Positions 1 to 10,728 of a stretch of DNA of 64,000 nt are shown piece by piece; position 1 is the first letter of the stretch; the number at the start of each line of letters is the position of its first letter. Made by a program: the position numbers and the translations under genes. This stretch comes from Metaphire vulgaris. Its lineage: Eukaryota > Annelida > Clitellata > Crassiclitellata > Megascolecidae. Location: NCBI GenBank assembly GCA_018105865.1, contig CM030866.1:2280191-2344190 (forward strand). Reading direction: 5' to 3'. Below the pieces are notes generated by a model. That model saw only the letters and a list, made by a program, of their open reading frames with translations, did not search any database and had not been told where the DNA came from.

Positions 1-150
1 TATCGGTATATATACCCCTCAAATCAGTATATATAATGCAGTAGATATAACATATGTACAATACATAATTTATTTATGATATATATTATAATATATAATG
101 TATACATAGGCCTATTATATAATATATATATATAGCAATATATGCCCCAA
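1..150. repeat. AT-rich low-complexity sequence
   Basis: Mostly TATA/ATAT runs with no open frame of note. A short phrase resembling ATACCCCTCAAATCA occurs near 13-27 and again, slightly changed, near 157-171, so the AT-rich stretch is bracketed by a small direct repeat. Confidence 0.8.
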
Positions 151-167
151 ATTTATACTCCCTCAAA

Positions 168-191
168 TCAAATTCCTGGCTACGCCCCTGT
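168..191 (-). mobile_element. Possible hAT-like transposon terminus
   Basis: Read on the minus strand this stretch begins CAGGGGCGTAGCCAGGAATT. That resembles the CAGGGGCG...CCAGG ends seen in many animal non-autonomous hAT-type elements. In that reading the element would extend leftwards to or beyond the window start. No partner terminus or target duplication is visible, so the call rests on one end only. Confidence 0.3.
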
Positions 192-584
192 GTGAGACAA
201 GCGAGTCTTTAGAATCCGTTTCAATGAAACAGCGAATCTTCGCCTTCGTAACCTTACCCGGTGGTTGTGTAACGTATAGCGTTACAGTGGTTGTACACTG
301 AACAGTGGTTGAACAGTGAACAGTGAACTTGAGCGCGTTCACAAACTGACCTCGTGTGATCTTTCGTCGAGCGGGGCGAATCGAGCATTGCCATGAGATT
401 AAGCAGAACGCGAATCCGATACGGTCAGACATTTTTGGGCTTATGTAACGTGTAGGGTACCAGTACCTAATACCCTAGTATCAGCTGCAACAGAGAAAGC
501 TGTAAGGGTAACAGCGTGGGAAGAACTAGTGTCAAAAGCGCTACTGAGCGCACAGAGGAGTATCAAACAATGAATTATATAGCG

Positions 585-585
<1 letters not shown>
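192..585. other. Non-coding stretch with short inverted and direct repeats
   Basis: No gene is recognised. A small dyad GTAACG-TATAG-CGTTAC lies near 269-285. The phrase GAACAGTG recurs several times near 300-325. The minus-strand open frames here have no recognisable domain. Confidence 0.5.

Positions 586-626
<41 letters not shown>
586..626. repeat. (ATT)n microsatellite
   Basis: About 13 near-perfect ATT units. It creates the poly-Ile reading frame on the minus strand, which is not a gene. Confidence 0.95.
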
Positions 627-628
<2 letters not shown>

Positions 629-665
629 TAGAAAATAACAATCAAATAACAATAATAATACGCTG

Positions 666-1012
666 AGCATCAGTCAATACCATTCTCTTTAGTTTTTGAA
701 AAAACTTGATTATTAGTTCCTCTTCACTTGCCTGTCAAAAGTGCTAGCCATTCACAATTCTGCCATTGCCATTCTCTGTAGTTTTAAAATGTCCAATTTA
801 AGCAATAGAAAATAGAATAGAAAATAGAAAATACCACAGGCAAAATTCTGAATGCCAAGAACTTTTGATATACAAAAGATAGTGGCCTAATTTTTAAAAA
901 TCTTGATTACTAGGTGCTCTTCACTTGCCTGTCAAAAGTGAAAAGTGCTAGCCATTCACACGTCTGCCAATACCATTCTCTGTAGTTTTAAAATGTCAAA
1001 TTTAAGCAATCT

Positions 1013-1013
<1 letters not shown>
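666..1013 (+). repeat. Diverged tandem pair related to the core repeat of element E
   Basis: Two head-to-tail units contain, in order, AATGTCCAATTTAAGCAATAG, CACAGGCAAAATTCTGAATG, CCAAGAACTTTTGATATACA, AGATAGTGGCCTAATTTTT, GTGCTCTTCACTTGCC, CATTCACACGTCTGC and ATTCTCTGTAGTTT. The same order of phrases makes up the ~180-bp core unit of element E at 9951-10490 and in its other copies. By eye the match is roughly 85-90%. The first unit lacks its middle part, and the second has a small AATAGA expansion near 805-830. Neither E arm is present. This is either a relic of an E-family element or a separate dispersed tandem repeat that E acquired. Confidence 0.8.
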
Positions 1014-1067
<54 letters not shown>

Positions 1068-1076
1068 GAGAGAGAA
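1013..1076. repeat. (GA)n microsatellite
   Basis: Nearly pure GA with a few GAAA interruptions, directly abutting the E-core-like repeat. Confidence 0.95.
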
Positions 1077-1104
1077 CTAGGCAATATAAAAATACAATAG
1101 CAAT

Positions 1105-1125
1105 AAGGGCGGATCCAGGAATTCA
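1105..1125 (+). mobile_element. Possible transposon terminus
   Basis: AAGGGCGGATCCAGGAATTC resembles the 5' ends (CAGGGGCGGATCCAGG) of common animal hAT-type elements. It would open an element running rightwards. No matching 3' end was found before the satellite array, so this is a weak one-ended call. Confidence 0.25.
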
Positions 1126-1404
1126 GTTTGATGGAAGCAGTGTGTATTCTCTTTCCCATTCAGCCTTGTCCTGCCCTTCTACATTATGGAAGATGCGTGT
1201 TGTTGAAACTGTTGAAACCGTAGTAAAGACAACGTCAGCTTATTTATTGTGCCCTTATAATTTATAAATTTCGTTATTTTGCCAAGATGAGAAATTAGCA
1301 AACAAATTTTTGCGGTGAGATGGGAAGAACACGTACTACCTCCCCTGTGTCCCGGCAGATCCTCTTATGATAATAACTTTAGTAATATTACTCTAAATCT
1401 ACAT
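1126..1404. other. Unassigned single-copy sequence
   Basis: I see no gene, RNA or repeat here. Composition is ordinary and open frames are short. Confidence 0.5.
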
Positions 1405-1458
1405 ATCTCTCTCTCCCTCTCTCCCCCTCTCTCTCCCCTCTCTCCTGATCTCTCCCCG

Positions 1459-1520
<62 letters not shown>

Positions 1521-1535
1521 ATCTCTCTCTCTTTC
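1405..1535. repeat. (CT)n / CTCTCTCC microsatellite
   Basis: A polypyrimidine tract of ~130 bp, imperfect on the left (CTCTCCC variants) and pure CT in the centre. It gives spurious Ser-Leu open frames. Confidence 0.95.
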
Positions 1536-1596
1536 GGCAATTAAATCCTGTCCCAGTGGTAGAGAGTCAAATGCCTGTCGAGAGACAGCATTCCCG

Positions 1597-1621
1597 CTGC
1601 TGCTGCTGCTGCTGCTGCTGC
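1597..1621. repeat. (CTG)n trinucleotide repeat
   Basis: Eight CTG units. They read as poly-Leu on the plus strand and poly-Ala on the minus strand. There is no supporting coding context. Confidence 0.9.
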
Positions 1622-1878
1622 TATCGCTTCAACCGACGACCCCCTTACAACTGGGACTGTAGTCGTCGCCTCGGCTGATCGTTGTCGAATGCTGCTGCCC
1701 CGAATTCTACGCCGAATGTATCTGAGGTGGGAGGGGGGCTCCATCGGGGGTCGGTTGGAGGGAATGATGAGGGAGGGGGCAGAGAGCTTCACTATTAACC
1801 ACGAAATATCTGTGATGCAGTCTGAAATCGTTCCCGGCGTCGGCGCCATATTTGATACACAGAACAGAACGCACGGTC
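1622..1878. other. Unassigned sequence between microsatellites
   Basis: No gene is recognised. The open frames here are carried into neighbouring microsatellites and look incidental. Confidence 0.5.
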
Positions 1879-1917
1879 CTGTCTCTGTCTCTGTCTCTGT
1901 CTCTGTCTCTGTCTCTG

Positions 1918-1974
<57 letters not shown>
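1879..1974. repeat. (GTCTCT)n followed by (CT)n
   Basis: About ten GTCTCT hexamers pass into ~36 bp of pure CT. The Val-Ser and Arg-Gln repeat frames it creates on the two strands are artefacts of the repeat. Confidence 0.95.
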
Positions 1975-1976
<2 letters not shown>

Positions 1977-3072
1977 TTGTGCACACGCTGCTGTGTCGTA
2001 TTATCGACGGTCTCGGGGCGTTATTATGACAATATTTCCCGGCATTATACGAAGACTCGGGGTCGTTCAATCAGTCGCCGAATTCCAACGATGCGACGCC
2101 CGGTTTAATATGCTGTGCTCGCGGTAACTGCTCGCCGGGTTGCTCCCGAGTTAAGGTCAAAATCTAAAATCCGGAGAGAGAGAGATAGATATGGTTGATG
2201 TTGTAACTTTTGCAGATCAGGAGGGATGGTAATCAATGTCGGTTCCACCATGTTGATGACTGGGGATGCACCCCCCGCCGGAGTCTTTTTGCTTGTCAAC
2301 CCATTTAGAAAAAATCTACTGAAAAAATACTGTTAATGACTTTTTTGCTTGTCAGACTTTTCCCCCAATATCAGCAACAGCATGGAAGAGTAAGATTTCC
2401 GAAACTTGTATAGGCGAGACATGCGCTGAGGGGGCAGGCTGACTTATACCCCTGCTTTGAAATATATTTGCAAATCTTTGAATATTAGAAACAAATACAA
2501 ATGTTTGATGCAAAACATGCTTTCCATCCAGTCTACTGAATTGCAGGGTTGTTTTATACGTTAGGCACAGTGTGTCTGGGGTCTATGAAGCTTCCAGGGT
2601 TCTACGAAAGATAGAAGATAAAGTATTGAAAACACAAATATATAGTAGTAGTACAGTACTTCGCCTATGAAACACATGGCAGAAATATTGCAGGTACAAA
2701 TCTGATAACGTTGTAACTCTAACAGTCACTGTTAGACCGTAAACGGCGTAAGATTAGCGCATGAGCGGTGTTAAATAGTCAACTGTCCGCACGAAGAACT
2801 GACCTTTCCGGTTTCGTCTGTCTCTAATTCGGATGCCCTAGCCATTTTGACCGTGGCGCCATAGAAGTTTATTTTTCTATAAACGCCCCCAGTGCATGGT
2901 GGAGTCGATGTGAACCCAATTGAATTAACAGCACCACAGGGTCGCCTATTATTCTAATTCGAACGTAACGTTGTGAACGGAATGTCAATTAGTCATTAAT
3001 TTTTAACGGCAAACAACAGGAATACAAATGACCGCGAATTCTGTCACATATCTCAGGTGCTTTGGAGACGAC
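1975..3072. other. Gene-free single-copy flank
   Basis: I looked for coding, RNA and transposon signals and found nothing firm. TTTTTGCTTGTCA appears twice, near 2285 and 2342. A weakly similar phrase (TTTTTGCTCGTCA) occurs in the arms of element E, but the surrounding sequence does not match. Confidence 0.5.
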
Positions 3073-3486
<414 letters not shown>

Positions 3487-3811
3487 GCGATGCTGTAAGT
3501 TTCAACAGTGGAATTAATCCATTCCGGTTGTTCCGGATCTCTTGGGAGCAATCCCACGACAGGACATGATTTTAATTTCTTCTGCAGTTTCCATGGTAAC
3601 GGCAGATCCTTCGAAATAATTCTGTTTGGGAATTCGGGTCATCGTTCTGTCGGAACGCCGGGCGGCGCCTCTAGTGACAGAATCGGAAATTATATAATCA
3701 TACAAGGGAATTGGTAGTCATAATAGACGCGCATACATGTTCGAGGTTCTCTGGTACGTCCACGCAAAGGCTGATTGCATTACATGGGAACGTCGCGACT
3801 TTATTTAGATA
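3487..3811. other. Unassigned sequence
   Basis: Two overlapping open frames of ~65 codons, one on each strand, show no recognisable domain. I see nothing else. Confidence 0.45.
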
Positions 3812-3988
3812 CAGTCGAGCTTCGTTATAACGTACTCGGTTATAACGAATACGCGGTTACAAAGTACCGCAATGAACGGCCTCTTATTGTTTCGCTACCG
3901 TATTTGATGGTACTGGATATGACGTACCTCGGATATAACGTACTGAATTTTACAGACCCGCTAAGTACGCTATAACGAAGTTAGACTG
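3812..3988. mobile_element. MITE with pogo/Tc1-mariner-type ends and TA target duplication
   Basis: The left end begins CAGTCGAGCTTCGTTATAAC after TA at 3810-3811. The right end, read on the opposite strand, begins CAGTCTAACTTCGTTATAGC, and TA follows at 3989-3990. The terminal inverted repeats extend ~26 bp with a few mismatches. The whole element is only 177 bp. CAGTC-starting TIRs with TA duplication are typical of pogo/Tigger-like members of Tc1/mariner, which move by a transposase supplied in trans. Internal TTATAACG phrases recur and suggest subterminal repeats. It has no coding capacity. Confidence 0.85.
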
Positions 3989-4184
3989 TAGTTAATATCT
4001 CGCTTACTATATTAAGAGGGTGTAGGCATATACAGCATGCAATGGACCGCCATTTTGTCATGTACTAGGTGCATGGTGCTGTAACTCGGTGTGGCTTTGA
4101 CGATGACGTCACTCAAGCGTATCGAAAGGTAACGGCGGTCTGGTGACGTCTGCCTATCATTTCAGGAGAAATAGTCAAATTCCG

Positions 4185-4222
<38 letters not shown>

Positions 4223-4463
4223 TAGCGGTTGATTACAAATCCTAGATTCCTGGTGACAACACCAAGACCGGTTCAACTGGTGCTACAGCACTCCCCTCCA
4301 CCCCACCCTCCATCCACATCCCACTGGTATCACCAAATGCCACCCGCGTTTCCACGCACAAAATAGTGACGTCACGCGATGAACTAGGCCTATATCTAAC
4401 AATTTCGCAGCTTGCAAACGGAGCAAATAAGTAAATTCTCGTGGATTTGTATAGCGCTTTCGA
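3989..4463. other. Gene-free stretch with two CRE-like palindromes
   Basis: TGACGTCA occurs perfectly at 4104-4111 and at 4367-4374, with a half-site TGACGTC near 4144. These match the CREB/ATF consensus, but no promoter or adjacent gene can be shown. The stretch also contains a (TA)n run. Confidence 0.35.
4186..4220. repeat. (TA)n microsatellite
   Basis: About 17 uninterrupted TA units. Confidence 0.95.
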
Positions 4464-4521
4464 GTAGTAGTAGTACCGCAGTAGCGTAGTAGTATGCTGT
4501 AGTAATAGTAGTAGTAGTAGT

Positions 4522-4584
<63 letters not shown>

Positions 4585-4593
4585 GAGTAGTAG

Positions 4594-4641
<48 letters not shown>

Positions 4642-4702
4642 CAATAGTGGTAGTTGTTTTTGTTGTTGTTGTTGCTGTTATTTGTTGTTGTTCTTGTTGT
4701 TG
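4464..4702. repeat. (GTA)n followed by (TTG)n microsatellite
   Basis: GTA units are interrupted by GAGTAG and ACCGCAGTAGCG from 4464 to ~4641. TTG units follow from ~4653 to 4702. The poly-Leu minus-strand frame is a repeat artefact. Confidence 0.95.
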
Positions 4703-4711
4703 TTTTTGTAT

Positions 4712-4825
4712 TAGTAATCTGCCTCTATCATTAAGAAAAGGGCCATTTTATTGTTATTCTTGTTGATTTATTCGACGCCGTACGCATAGTAATCTGCCTC
4801 TATCATTAAGAAAAGGGCCATTTTA
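4712..4825 (+). repeat. Local direct duplication (39 bp, 75-bp offset)
   Basis: The same 39-bp phrase, starting TAGTAATCTGCCTCTATC and ending AAGGGCCATTTTA, is present at 4712-4750 and 4787-4825 with no visible mismatch. A TTG-rich spacer separates the copies. It looks like a recent slippage or tandem-duplication product. Confidence 0.85.
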
Positions 4826-5051
4826 TAGAATTCTGAGACTGTTTGCTAATACATCCATTGGTGATTACGTTAGCGCTTCGTCGTGCGTTGAGTACACACA
4901 GCATTTGGCATATGCGAGACACCCTGGAAGAACGGTCTCTAACCGAATACTAACGCACTGGACTTGTTTATCCCCGACTCGAATTCCTCTCTGCCTCGGT
5001 TGGCTCCTTTTCTCCGATACGCATTCCTGCGGTAACTCTCGCCCTGGGCGG

Positions 5052-5053
<2 letters not shown>
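4826..5053. other. Unassigned sequence
   Basis: An open frame that enters the adjacent GA repeat starts here at ~4905. It has no recognisable domain and about half of it is microsatellite. Confidence 0.45.
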
Positions 5054-5148
<95 letters not shown>

Positions 5149-5191
5149 CAGAGAGAGAGAGACAGAGAGAGAGACAGAGAGAGAGAGAGAG
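5054..5191. repeat. (GA)n with GACAGA interruptions
   Basis: Pure GA to ~5139, then GACAGAGA variants. Confidence 0.95.
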
Positions 5192-5346
5192 TGCCAGGTC
5201 AGCGGAGGAAGAGAATTTCTAATTATTGTTCATTATGATAAACGAGTTGGTTTAAAATAAGCTAATGGTAGCGTGAGACTTTCACCTATTATATAGGCCT
5301 ACATAGAGAGGACCAGTGGGCTAGTCAGTAAATACTAAACAGTGAC

Positions 5347-5352
5347 TATATA

Positions 5353-5418
<66 letters not shown>
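5347..5418. repeat. (TA)n microsatellite
   Basis: About 36 TA units with one TTTA interruption. It is the last simple repeat before the satellite, ~380 bp from the array edge. Confidence 0.95.
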
Positions 5419-5420
<2 letters not shown>

Positions 5421-5796
5421 GTGTTGCAAAAATCAAAAAATTTCTGATTTTTAAAAACTTTCAAAACTTTTCAGATGACAATTTTTACACATGAAACAGA
5501 TATGAATATGAAATTTTTTAAAGTTACAAAAAGTTCATAATTTTCTGGTCTTAGTTTTTAGTAACTATAGCAATTTTCGTTAACACTTTACATTAAAATA
5601 CCTTAATTCCCCATAGAATAGAGACACAACAATAACAAATAGAAAATAATGTAATGTTGGGAATGCATTTCGTTATCAATGCAATGATGCCATTTTTATT
5701 GCCAGTATTGCCAGGCTCTGTATCTTAACACTGCAAACAATGCACAATCAGTTCCAGATTCGTCATTGTGCTCAACGAAACCTCTGGTGGAGTGTC
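5419..5796. other. AT-rich junction sequence before the satellite
   Basis: It begins with A/T homopolymer-rich sequence (AAAATTTCTGATTTTTAAAA near 5437). No gene is recognised, and similarity to the satellite starts only at about 5795. Confidence 0.5.
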
Positions 5797-5813
5797 ATGG
5801 ATGAGCCGTTTTA

Positions 5814-7431
5814 AATGCAGAAGTTGATCGTCCATGTTTGCAATAGCGATTGCTATCAATGTAGTAATGGATGCTAAAGATAGTGGCTGAATATGGTGCT
5901 TGAATTCGATCTATAACATGACTAAATAACTTTCAAATGTGCGGTTGATTTCCACATATACTGTGCATTATTAGCATTATGGAACAACGGCGGTTGTCCT
6001 GCTGGAGGGGCTCTAAATACATAAGGCGATGGCCTATGTTTACAATAGCGATTGATATCGATGTAGTGAAGAATGCTAAAGACAGTGGCTCAATATAGTG
6101 CTTGAAATCGATCTCTAGCAGGACGAAATAAGTTTCAAAAATGCGTTTGTATTTTCACAAATCCTGTGTATTATTAGCATTATGGACTAACGAGGGTTGT
6201 CTTGAATGAGCCGTTTTAAATGCAGAAGGTGATGGCCCATGTTTGCAATAGCGATTGATATCAATGTAGTAATGGATGCTAAAGATAGTGGCTGAATATG
6301 GTGCTTGAATTCGATCTATAACAGGACGACATAACTTTCAAATATGCGGTTGATTTCCACATATACTGTGCATTATTAGCATTATGGAACAACGGCGGTT
6401 GTCATGCTGGATGCGCTATCAATACAGAAGACGATGGCCTACGTTTATAATAGCGATTGATATCGATGTAGAGAAGAATGCTAAACATAGTGGCTCAATA
6501 CGGAGCCTGAAATCAATCTCTAGCAGGACGAAATAAGTTTCAAAACTGCCGTTGAATTTTCACAAATCCTGTGTATTAATAGCATTATGCAATAACGAGG
6601 GTTGTCATGGATGAGCAGTTTTAATACCCGGCTCTTCCCTCGATCGCCCTCCCTACTAGCCATTCCGTTAGATATTCGCCAGGTCTTTCATTTGGTCGAT
6701 GTCCCTCGTTCTCGTACAGTCAATGGCGTTAGGGTGTAGTATTATGAAATGGCTGTGAGTACTCTATTTCGTACCCTGTAGATAGAAATGGAGAACGATA
6801 TAATTGATTCTTCTGGCAAAAGTTTAAGCAGTGAAGAAGGAACAAGAGGAAAATGTAGATTTTGTCGGAGAATTTCTTCAAATCGATAAGATATTTACAT
6901 ATCTAGGCCCTATACGCCCTCTATTCAACAGGCGTTCAATTGCCTTCTCTCACACAGCGAATTCATGATAAAACTTGTATTCGATATCTATAAAACCTGT
7001 TGTAGGCCTATAATGAACTAGATATCTTAATACACGGCTCTTCCCTCGATCGCCCTACTAGCCATTCCGTTAGATATTCGCCAGGTCTTTCATTTGGTCG
7101 ATGTCCCTCGTTCTCGTACAGTCAATGACGTTAGGGTGTAGTATTATGAAATGCCTGTGAGTACTCTATTTCTTACCCTGTAGATAGAAATGGAGAACGA
7201 TATAATTGATTCTTTTTGCAAAAGTTTAAGCAGTGAAGAAGGAACAAGAGGAAAATGTAGATTTTGTCGGAGAATTGCTTCAAATCGATAAAATATTTAC
7301 ATATCTAGGCCCTATACGCCCTCTATTCAACAGGCGTTCCATTGCCTTCTGTCACACAGCGAATTCATGATAAAGCTTGTATTCGATATATATAAAACCT
7401 GTTGTAGGCCTATAATGAACCAGATATCTTA
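5814..7431 (+). repeat. Domain I block 1: m1-m2-m3-m4-D-D (1.62 kb)
   Basis: First complete block at the array edge, with no E or F insert. Its first monomer is the most divergent seen (GTTGATCGTCC instead of GGTGATGGCCC; GCTATC instead of GATATC), as expected for an edge unit that escapes homogenisation. Length is close to 8 x 202. Confidence 0.9.
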
Positions 7432-9056
7432 AATGCAGAAGGTGATGGCCCATGTTTGCCTAATAGCGATTGATATCAATGTAGTAATGGATGCTAAAGA
7501 TAGTGGCTGAATATGGTGCTTGAATTCGATCTATAACATGACTAAATAACTTTCAAATGGCGGTTGATTTCTCATATACTGTGCATTATTAGCATTATGG
7601 AACAACGGCGGTTGTCCTGCTGATTATTCTTGCAAATACATAAGGCGATGGCCTATGTTTATAAAAGCGATTGATATCGATGAAGTGAAGAATGCTAAAG
7701 ACAGTGGCTCAATATAGTACTTGAAATCGATCTCTAGCAGGACGAAATAAGTTTCAAAAATGCGTTTGTATTTTCACAAATCCTGTGTATTATTAGCATT
7801 ATGTACTAACGAGGGTTGTCTTGAATGAGCCGTTTTAAATGCAGAAGGTGATGGCCCATGTTTGCAATAGCGATTGATATCAATGTAGTAATAGATGCTA
7901 AAGATACTGGTTGAATATGGTGCTTGAATTCGATCTATAACAGGACGAAATAACTTTCAAATATGCGGTTGATTTCCACATATACTGTGCATTATTAGCA
8001 TTATGGAACAACGGCGGTTGTCATGCTGGATGCGCTATCAATACAGAAGACGATGGCCTACGTTTATAATAGCGATTGATATCGATGTAGTGAAGAATGC
8101 TAAACATAGTGGCTCAATACGGAGCCTGAAATCAATCTCTAGCAGGACGAAATAAGTTTCAAAACTGCCGTTGAATTTTCACAAATCCTGTGTATTAATA
8201 GCATTATGCAATAACGAGGGTTGTCATGGATGAGCAGTTTTAATACCCGGCTCTTCCCTCGATCGCCCTCCCTACTAGCCATTCCGTTAGATATTCGCCA
8301 GGTCTTTCATTTGGTCGATGTCCCTCGTTCTCTTACAGTCAATGGCGTTAGTGTGTAATATTATGAAATGGCTGGGAGTACTCTATTTCTTACCCTGTAG
8401 ATAGAAATGGAGAACGATATAATTGATTCTTTTTGCAAAAGTTTAAGCAGTGAAGAAGGAACAAGAGGAAAATGTAGATTTTGTCGGAGAATTTCTTCAA
8501 ATCGATAAGATATTTACATATCTAGGCCCTATTCTAGGCTCTATTCAACAGGCGTTCAATTGCCTTCTCTCACACAGCGAATTCATGATAAAACTTGTAT
8601 TCGATATCTATAAAACCTGTTGTAGGCCTATAATGAACTAGATATCTTAATACACGGCTCTTCCCTCGATCGCCCTCCCTACTAGCCATTCCGTTAGATA
8701 TTCGCCAGGTCTTTCATTTGGTCGATGTCCCTCGTTCTCGTACAGTCAATGGCGTTAGGGTGTAGTCTTATGAAAAGCCTGTGAGTACTCTATTTCTTAC
8801 CCTGTAGATAGAAATGGAGAACGATATAATTGATTCTTTTTGCAAAAGTTTAAGCAGTGAAGAAGGAACAAGAGGAAAATGTAGATTTTGTCGGAGAATT
8901 TCTTCAAATCGATAAGATATTTGCATATCTAGGCCCTATTCTAGGCTCTATTCAACAGGCGTTCAATTCCCTTCTGTCACACAGCGAATTCATGATAAAA
9001 CTTGTATTCGATATCTATAAAACCTGTTTTAGGCCTATAATGAACTAGATATCTTA
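7432..9056 (+). repeat. Domain I block 2: m1-m2-m3-m4-D-D
   Basis: Near copy of the preceding block. It shares the edge-specific AAATACATAAGGCGATGG at the m1/m2 junction. The m1 end reads GCTGATTATTCTTGCAAATAC, in which GATTATTCTTGCAAA is otherwise a D-module phrase, a small mosaic patch. Confidence 0.9.
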
Positions 9057-9284
9057 AATGCAGAAGGTGACGGCCCATGTTTGCAATAGCGATTGATATC
9101 AATGTAGTTATGGATGCTAAAGATAGTGGCTGAATATGGTGCTTGAATTCGATCTATAACATGACGAAATAACTTTCAAATGTGCGGTTGATTTCCACAT
9201 ATACTGTGCATTATTAGCATTATGGAACAACGGCGGTTGTCATGCTGGATGCGCTATCAATACAGAAGACGATGACCTACGTTT

Positions 9285-9950
9285 TAGGGGTGTTCAAAAA
9301 ATAAAATTTTCAAAAAAGTTATGCCTACTGGACTGATTGTCATGCTACTATCAATGTTGAATTCAGATATATCCTTTTTATTTCACATTTTATGATGTCC
9401 TGAGGTCCTCAAAGGCCTTGAACGCATGAACCCCCAAACCATGGAAAAAATGCACAATGATTGGGACTAAATACTTCATAACTCTATAAAATAATCATAG
9501 ATATGTCATAATAGACTCATTTTGTTTGTATTCTCTTTACGTGTCCATAGAGTGTTAGCGTGCAGAGGGGATTTGTGGGGCGTGGCCCCGGACGCCGACC
9601 AGATGGAGGTGCCAAAATTGACTCGGCGACCTTCATTTTTTTGCTCGTCAAACATTTTTAGGCTTGGCCTCAGGGCGCCCACTACTCTCTGCGCGCCACG
9701 GCATAAAGTGGCATATGTAAAGGTTCAGCTACTCTGGTGGAATAGCCACCGGATTTTTAAAAAATATATTATCTCGCTTGCAGGCGTCATGTCCTTGAAT
9801 TGGCATTTTGGGCTGACTGGAAGTTCGGTTAAGTATCAGGACCAGGCAATAGACTCTTTGCCACATTCAAATCAATATGTGGTAGGCTACTTTGGGCAAA
9901 CAGATGCAAATCAACACAATCGAACTATGCCATCCCTGGCTGAGAAGTTA
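9285..9950 (+). repeat. Left inverted arm of E copy 1 (666 bp)
   Basis: Contains in order ATGTCCTGAGGTCC, TTGGGACTAAATACTTC, GGATTTGTGGGGCGTGGCCC, GACGCCGACCAGATGGAGG, TGGTGGAATAGCCACCGG and CCTGGCTGAGAAGTTA. A small hairpin TGGTGGAATAGCCACC lies inside the arm. Confidence 0.9.
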
Positions 9951-10490
9951 AAAATGTCTAATTTACGCAATAGAAAATAAAACAGGCAAAAATTCTGAAT
10001 GCCAAGAACTTTTGATATACAAGAGATAGTGGCTTAATTTTTGAAAAATCTTGATTAGCAGGTGCTCTTCACTTGCCAGTCAAACGTGCTAACCATTCAC
10101 ACGTCTGCTAATACAATTCTCTGTAGTTTAACAATGTCCAATTTACGCAATAGAAAATACCACAGGCAAAATTCTGAATTCCAAGAACTTTTGATATGCA
10201 AGAGATAGTGGCCTAATTTTTGAAAAAAAATTGTTTAGCAGGTGCTCTTAACTTGCTAGTCAAACGTGCTAACCATTCACACGTCTGCTAATACAATTCT
10301 CTGTAGTTTAAAAATGTCCAATTTACGCAATAGAAAATATCACAGGCAAAATTCTGAATGCCAAGAACTTTTGATATACAAGAGATAGTGGCCTAATTTT
10401 TGAAAAATCTTGATTAGCAGGTGCCCTTCACTTGCCAGTCAAACGTGCTAACCATTCACACGTCTGCTAATACAATTCTCTGTAGTCAAT
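9951..10490 (+). repeat. Tandem core of E copy 1: three ~180-bp units
   Basis: Units start with AATGTCTAATTTACGC or AATGTCCAATTTACGC near 9953, 10133 and 10313, and each ends ATTCTCTGTAGT. The unit number differs among E copies (two, three or four). A related diverged pair lies outside the array at 666-1013. Confidence 0.9.
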
Positions 10491-10728
10491 CATTTCAGCG
10501 TCATATAACATGTGATGATGAAACATGAACATTTTGCCAGCATACAAATTGCACGTCATCCATTGAGCCTGGTGAATGACTCTGGGTTTCATGAGGTGTA
10601 CCCCGCGTGGAGGTGTTTCACCCAGAATGAGTAGATTGTTCTCTGCTTATTCATGATAGTCGTCACGGGGCATGGTTCCAGATTCTCTTTGTGTCCAGAT
10701 ATTTCTCAGCTCCTGGACAACGTTACCC

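Noticed and set aside
168..1125. One hAT element between the two terminus-like sequences
   Set aside because: The two ends face away from each other, so they cannot bound a single element.
1315..2127. Ser/Leu, Val/Ser and Arg/Gln repeat frames
   Set aside because: Created by (CT)n and (GTCTCT)n tracts. The flanking residues have no domain.
2280..2360. Diverged E arm in the flank
   Set aside because: Only TTTTTGCTTGTCA resembles the arm, and neighbouring sequence does not align.
8450..8641. Repeated 63-residue open frame in D modules as a gene family
   Set aside because: The start would be GTG with an in-frame stop just upstream. Most D copies are frameshifted, and the differences among open copies are mostly amino-acid-changing. 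It is a by-product of the repeat.
9786..9980. Open frames of 65-110 codons in the arms and core of E (also near 28033, 35299, 39460 and 56783)
   Set aside because: They run from an arm into the tandem core, recur only because E recurs, vary in frame through small indels and show no transposase motif.
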